This document shows positions 16,974-24,534 of a stretch of 58,696 nucleotides of DNA, one piece after another. The stretch is from NCBI GenBank assembly GCA_902175065.1, contig CABIIJ010000073.1, forward strand, positions 1 through 58,696, written 5' to 3'. The notes below the pieces were generated by a model. It ran no database searches. It was not told the origin of the DNA and saw only the letters and a list, made by a program, of their open reading frames with translations. This DNA is from an uncultured Comamonas sp. (lineage in GTDB: Bacteria > Pseudomonadota > Gammaproteobacteria > Burkholderiales > Burkholderiaceae_C). Both the position numbers and the translations under genes were made by a program. Positions within the stretch are counted from its first letter, which is position 1. Every line of letters starts with the position of its first letter.

Positions 16974-17876
16974 TTATCGCTCAGCGAGACTATCCAGCGA
17001 ACCGGTCAGTAGCATATTGACTCGCAGGGTATCGCCTAAACTTGCGTAGTTTTGCGCTATAAAAATTACCGACGCATCGATGGATATGTTTTTAAGCAAG
17101 CTGTCTAGAACCATCCGCGTTTCGCGTAACGATGGGAACTTGGGCGCACTGTGGACTGATATTAAGACGTTGCGCACCATGCTCAGGTCTCTACCAGCCA
17201 GATAGGGGTGGGCCATCATTTTTGCCCCGATTTTTTCGGCTTTATCCAGACCACTGGTTTGCACACTAACCCAGATGGCATTGCCTGCATCGCGTAGCGA
17301 GCTGGTGATATCTTCGATATTGAAACCCGACGTAGTGTTTTCTCTCAGCAAGAGCGCCATATCCTCCAGCACCTGCTGCAACCAATCGACTGCTTCGGCA
17401 GTTCCTTCAGGAGTATTGGGGACGCGCATCACGGCATCCAGATGCGTTCTTAATGCTTGCAAGGCATTTTCACTGCGCCGTTGCTGAACGCTGTCAGCAC
17501 CAGCCACAGGTGAAAGACTTACGCATAGCGTGTGCATGCCAAAACCGGTTTCCCGCACCTGCTCTGCCAGGGCCAGGACAGCATCGGTGTCTTCTTCGCA
17601 CTCTTGCTGGACAAGCAAGATCAAGAGTCCACGTTTGTTCCATGCCTGCTCCCATAGCGGGGCTTCATTGACCAGCAGGTGGATATTGTTCTCACGCAAC
17701 TGCGTCAAGAACGCAAGGGCACTGGGGCCGATAGGGAGCAGGGCGACGGGCAAGGAGGATGAGGGAAAAGAGCGCCCTGCCAGCCAGGCACAAAGGCTTT
17801 CATGCGACAGCACAGGCTGGCGGGCACACGGATACAGCGGATCGGTACGGTCAGGGGAAATGGTCGAGGTGGTCAT
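16974..17876 (-). CDS. Divergent FtsZ/tubulin-superfamily-like protein without the GTPase signature
   Basis: 300 residues from the ATG at 17876 (MTTSTISPDR); an upstream in-frame start at 18017 runs into the next promoter region. Residues about 185-292 follow the FtsZ C-terminal domain: FNIEDITSSLRDAGNAIW, then GLDKAEKIGAKMMAHPYL, DLSMVRNVLISV, and GDTLRVNMLLTG, matching FtsZ D.LRVTVVATG. RRSENALQALRTHLDAVMRV, then PN, matches the FtsZ RRM...GI.EL...VD..I.IPN segment. The tubulin signature GGGTGTG is absent: the equivalent loop after LLILLV (about 84-89) reads QQECEEDTDA. The T7 loop NxDFAD is shortened to NIED. It probably cannot hydrolyse GTP. A palindromic site lies 24-38 bp upstream. Homology by motif reading only. 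Confidence 0.6.
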   Translation of the reverse strand: MTTSTISPDRTDPLYPCARQPVLSHESLCAWLAGRSFPSSSLPVALLPIGPSALAFLTQLRENNIHLLVNEAPLWEQAWNKRGLLILLVQQECEEDTDAVLALAEQVRETGFGMHTLCVSLSPVAGADSVQQRRSENALQALRTHLDAVMRVPNTPEGTAEAVDWLQQVLEDMALLLRENTTSGFNIEDITSSLRDAGNAIWVSVQTSGLDKAEKIGAKMMAHPYLAGRDLSMVRNVLISVHSAPKFPSLRETRMVLDSLLKNISIDASVIFIAQNYASLGDTLRVNMLLTGSLDSLAER

Positions 17877-17899
17877 GCCTGGGATTATTCGCAGAGGTA

Positions 17900-17914
17900 C
17901 GACACACTGTGTCG
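17900..17914. promoter_or_regulatory. Candidate operator CGACA-N5-TGTCG upstream of the FtsZ-like gene
   Basis: CGACACACTGTGTCG, a perfect 7-1-7 palindrome. It shares arms and spacing with 15747-15761 upstream of the AAA gene. Confidence 0.6.
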
Positions 17915-18077
17915 CTAGCTGCATACCCGACCGTGTCTTGCAGAAGCGGGGCCTGGGATGGACCTCAGCGCTTGCATGAGAGAATCGCAGCCTCGCGCAC
18001 GTCAAAAAACAAAACATAGCAGCTTGCGCTGGTTCTATAAGGCTTCAAGGCCGATTTCTCTCATTTTTCCGTTTTCC

Positions 18078-20045
18078 ATGATTTCCCTGAAAAACATCTC
18101 CCTGCGCCGGGGCACCAAGCTGGTGCTGGACGGTATCTCCACCACCATCCATCCCGGCGAGCATGTCGGCCTGATCGGGCGCAATGGCGCGGGCAAATCT
18201 TCGCTGTTTGCGCTGCTGGCCGGCCGTCTGCACGAGGATGGCGGGGATTTCTTCATCCCGCCGCAATGGCGCATGGCCGAAGTGGCCCAGCACCTGCCCG
18301 ATACCGAAGACAGCGCCACCGCCTTCGTGCTGCAAGGCGATACGCGCCTGCAGGAGCTGCAAACGCGGCTGGCGGCGGCAGAAGTGACGGGCGACGGGAT
18401 GCAGATCGCCCAGTTGCACGCCGACCTGCAAGACGCCGGGGCGCACGACGCCACGGCCCGCGCCCAGGCGCTGATCCTGGGGCTGGGCTTCAAGGCCAGC
18501 GAGCTGGAGCGCCCGGTGGGCAGTTTTTCCGGTGGCTGGCAGATGCGCCTGCAACTGGCGCGGGCGCTGATGTGCCCGTCCGACCTGCTGCTGCTGGACG
18601 AACCGACCAACCACCTGGACCTGGACGCGCTGGTCTGGCTGGAAGCCTGGCTCAAGCGCTACAGCGGCACCCTGATCATCATCAGCCACGACCGCGAGTT
18701 CCTGGATGCCACCACCAACGTCACCTTACACATTGAAAACGGGCGGCTGACGCGCTACGGCGGCAACTACAGCCAGTTCGAGGAGCTGCACGCTCAGCAA
18801 CTGGTGCTGCAACAGGCGGCATTCGAGCGCCAGCAGGAAAAAATCGCCCACCTGCAAAGCTTCATCGACCGTTTCAAGGCCAAGGCCACCAAGGCCAAGC
18901 AGGCGCAAAGCCGCGTCAAGCAGATCGAGCGGATGGAAAAAGTCGCCCCCGTGCTGGCCAGCGCCGATTTCACCTTTGCGTTTCAGGAACCGAAAAATCT
19001 GCCCAACCCCATGCTGGCGATTACCGATGCGGCCTTTGGCTACACCAGCGAAGCCGGCGACATCACCACCATCCTGCAAGGCGTCAGCCGCACCGTGCTG
19101 GCCGGGCAGCGCATCGGCATCCTGGGGGCGAACGGCCAGGGCAAATCCACCCTGGTCAAAACCATTGCCCGCGAAATACAGGCGCTGGCGGGCAAGGTGA
19201 CGGAGGGCAAGGGCCTGACCATCGGCTACTTTGCCCAGCAGGAACTGGACGTGCTGCGCCCGGACGAAAACCCGCTGCAGCACATGGTGCGCCTGGCGCG
19301 GGACCTGGGCGCCGATGCGCCGTCAGCCAGCCGCGAGCAGGACTTGCGCAACTGGCTGGGCAGCTTCAACTTCACCGGCGACATGGTTGCGCAAAGCGTG
19401 GGCAGCATGAGCGGCGGCGAAAAAGCCCGGCTGGTGCTGGCCATGATCGTCTGGCAGCGCCCCAACCTGCTGCTGCTCGATGAACCCACCAACCACCTGG
19501 ACCTGCCCACGCGCGAGGCCCTGGCGATGGCGCTGAACGACTTCGACGGCACCGTGCTGCTGGTCAGCCACGACCGGCACCTGCTGCGGGCCGTGGCCGA
19601 CGATTTCTGGCTGGTCGGGCGCGGGCAGGTGAACACCTTCGACGGCGACCTGGACGACTACCAGCGCTACCTGCTGGAAGAATCACGCCGCCTGCGCGAA
19701 GCGGCCAAGGCCGCCGATGCGGCGGCCCAGCCTGCCGCCATCGCCACCGCGCCGGCCATCGACCCACGCGAAGCCCGCCGCCTGGCCGCCCAGGCCCGCC
19801 AGGCCCTGGCCGACAAGACCAAACCGTTGCGAAAAGAGCTGGAAAAAATCGATGCCCGCATGGCGCAACTGGGCGAGGAAAAAGCCGCCCTGGAAGAAAA
19901 GCTGGCCACCCCCCTGCCCCCGGCAGAGATTGCCGAAGCGGGCAAACGCCTGAAAACCGTGGGCGATGCACTGGAAGAGTGCGAGGAGCGCTGGCTGGAG
20001 TTGAGCGAGGAGATCGAGCAGATCACCCTGGCGGCAGAGGCATAG
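18078..20045 (+). CDS. ABC-F family ATPase, YheS-like
   Basis: 655 residues, two ABC domains with no membrane part. Domain 1: Walker A GRNGAGKSS 34-42, signature SFSGGWQMRL, Walker B LLLLDEPTNHLD. Domain 2: Walker A GANGQGKST, signature SMSGGEKAR, and the same LLLLDEPTNHLD. A P-site tRNA interaction linker (QSFIDRFKAKATKAKQAQSR) joins them, and a charged coiled coil forms the C-terminus. Overall similarity and the opening MISLKNISLRRGTKLVLDG match E. coli YheS. These proteins bind the ribosomal E site and help stalled translation. I chose the ATG at 18078; upstream in-frame codons are not YheS-like. Converges on the diguanylate cyclase gene, 31 bp apart. Confidence 0.92.
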   Translation: MISLKNISLRRGTKLVLDGISTTIHPGEHVGLIGRNGAGKSSLFALLAGRLHEDGGDFFIPPQWRMAEVAQHLPDTEDSATAFVLQGDTRLQELQTRLAAAEVTGDGMQIAQLHADLQDAGAHDATARAQALILGLGFKASELERPVGSFSGGWQMRLQLARALMCPSDLLLLDEPTNHLDLDALVWLEAWLKRYSGTLIIISHDREFLDATTNVTLHIENGRLTRYGGNYSQFEELHAQQLVLQQAAFERQQEKIAHLQSFIDRFKAKATKAKQAQSRVKQIERMEKVAPVLASADFTFAFQEPKNLPNPMLAITDAAFGYTSEAGDITTILQGVSRTVLAGQRIGILGANGQGKSTLVKTIAREIQALAGKVTEGKGLTIGYFAQQELDVLRPDENPLQHMVRLARDLGADAPSASREQDLRNWLGSFNFTGDMVAQSVGSMSGGEKARLVLAMIVWQRPNLLLLDEPTNHLDLPTREALAMALNDFDGTVLLVSHDRHLLRAVADDFWLVGRGQVNTFDGDLDDYQRYLLEESRRLREAAKAADAAAQPAAIATAPAIDPREARRLAAQARQALADKTKPLRKELEKIDARMAQLGEEKAALEEKLATPLPPAEIAEAGKRLKTVGDALEECEERWLELSEEIEQITLAAEA

Positions 20046-20076
20046 GGCGGCCAGAGAAAGAGCCACTTCCAGGTCA

Positions 20077-21177
20077 TTACCCCCAGACGACCCGGTTGCG
20101 GCCCTGGCGCTTGGCCTCGTACAGCGCCGCATCAGCCCGCTCCAGCAGGGCTTCGGCGGTCTCGCCGGGCTGCCACTGCGTGGCACCGATGGAGACGGAA
20201 AAGCCGATGCGTCCACCCTCGGGCAGCGCCACCGGGGTGTTGGCCACCGCGGCCCGAACCCGCTCCAGCACCCGGTCGCCGTCGCTGACCGTGGTCTCGC
20301 TCATCAGCAGAATGAATTCCTCGCCGCCCCAGCGGGCCAGGATGTCCGGAGCACGCACCTGGGCCGTGACGATCTGCGCAAACGCCTGCAAGGCCACGTC
20401 CCCGGCGGCATGGCCGTAGGTGTCGTTGATCACCTTGAACCAGTCCAGATCCAGTTGCGCCAGCAGCAGCGGGTGGCCGGTGCGCTGGGCATTCAGGCAG
20501 CGCAGGCGCATGGCCTCGGCCAGATAGCGGCGGTTGGGCAGGCCGGTCAGTTCATCGCGGGTGGCCAGCGCCCGCACCTGCTCCACGGCCTGGGCCAGTT
20601 CGCGGCGCTGGGTTTTGAGCTGAGTGCGCAGCGCCTCCATGCGCAGCGCCAGCATGGTGCTGAACACCAGCACCAGCACCACCATGAGCAGGTACAGCGC
20701 CGCCAGGGCCGGCGGCGGTGCATCTTCAGGGCGCCCCCACTGCACCACGGCCCCGGCAATGGCAAAAGCCACCAGCCCCAGCACCAGCAGCTTCTTGATC
20801 TGCGCAGCGGTCAGGCCGAAGACACCGAACATCATCACCACCGCCAGCACCGGCGGCTCGATGCCACGGGCCTCCCCGGCAATGGCGTAAGCCACGGCGT
20901 TGCTGACCAGGGCGCAGCCGATCTGCACCGTGGTAAAGGCCGGGTCGCGCCAGCGGCGGGTCAGGCCGCTGCGGATGAGCATGAAACTCAGCAGCACACA
21001 GCCGACGCTGGCAATGGACCACCAATGCACCGGCTGCGGCTGCGTCAGCCCGGCGACGACCACCAGTTGCATGGCCAGCACGCAAAACGCCATGAACAGG
21101 CAGGCGAACCCGGTCGTGATCAGGCTGCGGCGCAAGCGCGGGTCGGTGGTGAGCAAGGCATTCAAGAGGCGGGTCAT
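20077..21177 (-). CDS. Membrane-bound diguanylate cyclase (GGDEF domain)
   Basis: 366 residues. About six hydrophobic helices span residues 18-175 with no recognisable periplasmic sensor. After a short coiled coil comes a GGDEF domain (about 205-362) with active site GGEEF at 284-288 and the inhibitory I-site RAPD at 275-278, five residues upstream. Substrate-binding N and D (DLDWFKVINDTYGH) are also present. It should make c-di-GMP and be subject to product inhibition. No effector or EAL gene is adjacent. The upstream gap (21178-21533) holds only repeats. Confidence 0.92.
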   Translation of the reverse strand: MTRLLNALLTTDPRLRRSLITTGFACLFMAFCVLAMQLVVVAGLTQPQPVHWWSIASVGCVLLSFMLIRSGLTRRWRDPAFTTVQIGCALVSNAVAYAIAGEARGIEPPVLAVVMMFGVFGLTAAQIKKLLVLGLVAFAIAGAVVQWGRPEDAPPPALAALYLLMVVLVLVFSTMLALRMEALRTQLKTQRRELAQAVEQVRALATRDELTGLPNRRYLAEAMRLRCLNAQRTGHPLLLAQLDLDWFKVINDTYGHAAGDVALQAFAQIVTAQVRAPDILARWGGEEFILLMSETTVSDGDRVLERVRAAVANTPVALPEGGRIGFSVSIGATQWQPGETAEALLERADAALYEAKRQGRNRVVWG

Positions 21178-21274
21178 TCAGAGAATTGTGCACGTCCGTT
21201 CGCAAAAAATGTAACACAATGATTCTCCAGAACATACCCGTATTGCTCAGTGCTTTCCCTTGAATGACTATCAA

Positions 21275-21423
21275 GGATCCTCTGCACCAATCGCCGCGCC
21301 GCCCGCATCTGCGGTCTCGGGCGGTCTGCGGCGTTGCAAATCCTCGCGATAGCTGCGGTTTGCGCCTTGCATCCCATCCCGATCCGCAGCGCAGGCTTAC
21401 CGCTCGATTCGTGCAGAGCATCC
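21275..21423 (-). repeat. MITE-like repeat, copy B (149 bp)
   Basis: Reverse complement is nearly identical to copy A (7984-8144), with matching terminal inverted repeats, but lacks copy A's 12-bp internal duplication. It lies 12 bp before the AT-rich palindrome at 21435. No clear target duplication is visible. Confidence 0.8.
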
Positions 21424-21434
21424 TTAAAAAAGAA

Positions 21435-21510
21435 AGCTTCTACCGCTTTATACAAAAGGGTTTCAGATAAAAAATCATCTGAAACCCTTTATTCATAAGC
21501 GGAAGAAGCT
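21435..21510. repeat. AT-rich palindromic repeat, best-preserved copy
   Basis: Arms AGCTTCTACCGCTTTATACA, then AAAGGGTTTCAGAT, and (reverse complement) AGCTTCTTCCGCTTATGAAT, then AAAGGGTTTCAGAT. Ends in a T run, so it may terminate transcription toward the TonB receptor gene. It is the clearest reference copy for the family. Confidence 0.85.
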
Positions 21511-21533
21511 ATTTTTTTAACCAGATACCAGGT

Positions 21534-23648
21534 TTAGAAACTGGCCCGCAGCCCCACCGTCAGGTTGCGGCCCTTGAGCGGGGCGGCCTGCTTGATGAAG
21601 GAGGTGTGCGCCAGCCCCAGGCGGTTGGTCAGGTTTTCGCCCTTCAGGTAGACCTGCCACGGCGTGCCGTCGATAGCCTTGTACACGCTCAGGTTCAACA
21701 TGCCGTAGCCGCCGGTGCGGGTTTCGTAGGCAGCGGTGCGCGTCTGGCGGGCCACCTGTACCCATTCGGCCTGCCCTTCCCACCCCTGCCAGTTGGTATC
21801 CAGCCGCACGCCGACCCGGGCCGCCGGAATGCGCGGCAGGTGGCCGCCGTGCGCCAGCCTGGCCCGCACCACATCCCCCCACAGGCCAATGCCCAGGTGC
21901 CGACCCAGCGCCTGGCGCACCGAAGCTTCCAGGCCGGTGAAACGCGCGTCGCTCTGGCTGTATTGCAGCAGTTGCAGGCCGGTGTCGGCATCCACGTCCA
22001 GCGTCTGGCCGTAGATGTAGCCCTGGATGCGGTAGTGGTAGGCATTCAGGTTCCACGTCGTGCGGCCGGCGGTCTTGCCCAGGCCCGCTTCCAGCGCCTG
22101 GCTGGTTTCTTTCTTCAGGCTGCGGTTGCCCAGTTCCCAGGTGCCGGTGGCCATGTGCAGGCCGTCGGCGTACAGCTCTTCCGCCGTCGGCATCCGCTGG
22201 GCGCGGCTGACCGAGGCGCTGGCCTGATAGCCGGGCGTGAAGCGCCACACGGCACCGAGCGAGGCAGAAGTGCCGTGGTGCTTGCGCTCGTCGCCCAGCT
22301 CCTGCGCCTGCACGCGCTGGCGGTCGTGGCGCAGCGCGGCCTGGAAGCGCCAGTCGCCCAGCGTGTATTCCTCCAGCAGGAACAGGCCCAGGCGGCGGGT
22401 GTCGGTGGGCAGCACGTAGGCCTCCTCGCCATCGGCGCTGAACTGGCGCTGCCCGGTGCTCAGGCCCCACACGCCACGCCAGCCGGCCAGGGGCGCGTGC
22501 TGCACCTCGACCCGCACGTCATGGGCACGGTTGCGGAAGCTGGTGGCAACTTCATCGCCCTCGATCTCATCGTGCCCATAACGGGTGTGGCTGGCCCGCA
22601 GGCGCACGGCCTCGATGCCGTCGGTGGGCGCACGCCATTCGCCGCGCACGTCCCAGCGGCGGCTGGTCATGTCCACGACCGGATCCTCCGCCTCGTCGTG
22701 GTGATGGACGTGCCCGTGCCCGCCGTGGTGGCCGCAATGCAGGTGCAGGCCATGCAGGTGGCAGCCTTCAAAATCATGCGAATGGCCGGGCAGGCCGTAT
22801 TGCGCCTGCTGGTGGGTATAGGCCACGCCCAGGTAGCCCGCGTTGCCGATCCACGACAGGCCGATGCTGCCGGTGTCCGTCTCGTTGAAGCTGCCGTCCA
22901 CCTTGCGCCCGCCCGCCCAGCCGGAACCCACGCGGTAGTCCCCGGCGCGGCGGCTGGCGCCCTCCACGCGCACGGCCAGCGGCCCCTGGCCGGCGGTCAG
23001 GCCAAAAACGCCCGCCCGCTCGTTGGCGGCGCTGCCCCAGCGCAGTTCGGCCGCACCCGCCACGCCGTTTTCCGGCACGGCGGTGGGGATTTTCTGATCG
23101 ACCACGTTCACCACGCCGCCCACTGCGCCGCCATGCACCAGGGCGGCAGGGCCGCGCAGCACCTCGACCTGCTCGGCCAGCAGCGGCTCGGCCACGACGG
23201 CGTGGTCGGGGCTGATGGTGGAGGCATCGTGCAGCTCCATGCCGTTGGCCAGCACGCCCACGCGCGGGCCGTCCATGCCGCGAATCACCGGGCGCGACGC
23301 CCCGGCGCCAAAGTGGGTGGCCTGGATGCCCGGCTCGCCCGCCAGGCTCTCGCCCAGGGTGGCGCCACGGCGCAACTGCCACGTTTCACCGTCCAGCACG
23401 CTCACGGGCGCGGCCATGTCGCCAGCGGCCATGGGCAGGCCGGTGACGGTCACTTCCGCCAGGGTGGGGGCCGGCGCGGCCTCCTGCGCCTGGGCGCTGA
23501 CCGTTGCGCACAGCCCCGCCGCCAGGGCCATCGGTGTCAGCACAGGACGCAGCAATGGGCGGGTAAACCGGCGGGAAAACTGACGGGAGAAAGGCGCAGC
23601 GCCAGAAGCGGCCGCTTGGGCCGCCATTTTTTCAGCAATGAATGTCAT
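21534..23648 (-). CDS. TonB-dependent outer-membrane receptor, ZnuD-like, with His-rich loop
   Basis: 704 residues from the ATG at 23648 (MTFIAEK). A signal-like segment runs to about residue 55 (ALAAGLCATVSAQAQ). The TonB box region and plug domain (about 60-185) include VLRGPAALVHGGAVGGVVNV; a 22-strand-type barrel follows, ending in LKGRNLTVGLRASF with the terminal aromatic Phe expected for outer-membrane insertion. Residues 289-317 hold 13 His and 2 Cys (HSHDFEGCHLHGLHLHCGHH and onward). Neisserial ZnuD has a comparable His-rich loop for zinc capture, so zinc is the likely substrate. A Zur box was not recognised upstream. The start is uncertain: MAAQAAASG at 23627 is an alternative. Confidence 0.85.
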   Translation of the reverse strand: MTFIAEKMAAQAAASGAAPFSRQFSRRFTRPLLRPVLTPMALAAGLCATVSAQAQEAAPAPTLAEVTVTGLPMAAGDMAAPVSVLDGETWQLRRGATLGESLAGEPGIQATHFGAGASRPVIRGMDGPRVGVLANGMELHDASTISPDHAVVAEPLLAEQVEVLRGPAALVHGGAVGGVVNVVDQKIPTAVPENGVAGAAELRWGSAANERAGVFGLTAGQGPLAVRVEGASRRAGDYRVGSGWAGGRKVDGSFNETDTGSIGLSWIGNAGYLGVAYTHQQAQYGLPGHSHDFEGCHLHGLHLHCGHHGGHGHVHHHDEAEDPVVDMTSRRWDVRGEWRAPTDGIEAVRLRASHTRYGHDEIEGDEVATSFRNRAHDVRVEVQHAPLAGWRGVWGLSTGQRQFSADGEEAYVLPTDTRRLGLFLLEEYTLGDWRFQAALRHDRQRVQAQELGDERKHHGTSASLGAVWRFTPGYQASASVSRAQRMPTAEELYADGLHMATGTWELGNRSLKKETSQALEAGLGKTAGRTTWNLNAYHYRIQGYIYGQTLDVDADTGLQLLQYSQSDARFTGLEASVRQALGRHLGIGLWGDVVRARLAHGGHLPRIPAARVGVRLDTNWQGWEGQAEWVQVARQTRTAAYETRTGGYGMLNLSVYKAIDGTPWQVYLKGENLTNRLGLAHTSFIKQAAPLKGRNLTVGLRASF

Positions 23649-23772
23649 TTCAAAAGTCGCAATCAAAACGCACTGCCCGTCCCGGCACGCAGCAGGTGCC
23701 TGGGGCATACGGGCAATGTCAATTCAAGAGCCTGTCCATGATCCCGACAGCTATCGCCGTCCTGCGCCACTT

Positions 23773-23862
23773 CGTCACACCCGCACAGGCGGGCGTCCAG
23801 GACGGCGCGAACGACGGCAAAGTCAGGGCCGCCGCCGGATTCCCGCCTGCGCGGGAATGGCG
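23773..23862. repeat. REP-like hairpin pair
   Basis: Two related foldbacks: CACCCGCACAGGCGGGCG (within 23773-23800) and ATTCCCGCCTGCGCGGGAAT (within 23835-23862), the latter a perfect 8-bp stem. They resemble the CGTCATTCCCGCNNNNGCGGGAAT-type repeats common in betaproteobacteria. They lie in the 343-bp gap between the TonB receptor gene and the small His/Cys gene. Nothing else recognisable is in that gap. Confidence 0.6.
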
Positions 23863-23991
23863 ATGGTCAAAAGATCGTGAACAGGGTCCAAGGAAAACAC
23901 ACGACGATGACGCATGAACGCATATTCAGCGCCCACCATCAGCTATGTTTCCAGGAGTATCGAGAGGGGAGGATGGCCGTTGCGCAGGCGC

Positions 23992-24402
23992 TCAGGCCAT
24001 GCGGTGCGCAGGCGGCGCACGGGCCTCGAACAGCCGCAGCGGTGCGGCCGTTGGCATGGCACCCGGATGCCATGCGGGAATCGCGGCAGGGCAAGGGGCG
24101 GCTCCTTGCCAAAGGAACAGGGGCAGGTCATGGCCGTCGTGGCCGAGTTGCTCGAACTCCCAGCAATCGAGCACCGCATGGTGCTGGAACAGCGCAGCCA
24201 GGGTGCCGGTGGGCTGCGGCCCGGCCTCCACCGCCGTCTGCGGGGCCTGGGCCAGCGCCACCACCGGCGGCAAGTGCAGCACGCCGTGCATCCGCCCCAG
24301 CGTAGGGGCCAGCACCACCAGCAAGGCCAGCCAGAACGCCAGCACGCGCGAACGCCAGCCCGAACGGGCAGGGCTGCTGAAGCGCTGGGAGAAGGAATAC
24401 AT
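23992..24402 (-). CDS. Small membrane-anchored His/Cys-containing protein (DUF2946-like)
   Basis: 136 residues from the ATG at 24402. One N-terminal hydrophobic helix (about 20-36, RVLAFWLALLVVLAPTLG) is followed by MHGVLHLPP and then a region with HHAVLDCWEFEQLGHDGHDL. The HxxxH and DCxxxxQLGHDGHD features recall DUF2946-like proteins that sit beside metal-related transport genes. It lies directly upstream of the zinc-receptor-like gene on the same strand, so a metal-linked role is plausible but unproven. An upstream start at 24468 would add 22 basic residues. Confidence 0.55.
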   Translation of the reverse strand: MYSFSQRFSSPARSGWRSRVLAFWLALLVVLAPTLGRMHGVLHLPPVVALAQAPQTAVEAGPQPTGTLAALFQHHAVLDCWEFEQLGHDGHDLPLFLWQGAAPCPAAIPAWHPGAMPTAAPLRLFEARAPPAHRMA

Positions 24403-24534
24403 GCCGCTGGAAAGACTTTTTTGCGAAAGCCGGAAATTATGCCTGACGCGGTGCACGCGCATGGCCAATGGCGGCCCGGGCGACGGCTCGGCATACGGCG
24501 GTGACAGCGCCCATGCCGCTGTGCTGCATGGGCG

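Noticed and set aside
17877-18017. Upstream extension of the FtsZ-like gene to 18017
   Set aside because: It would run through the palindromic operator and into the YheS leader, and the added residues resemble nothing.
21606-23741. Long plus-strand frame antisense to the TonB receptor
   Set aside because: Shadow of a GC-rich gene with clear plug and barrel motifs on the minus strand.
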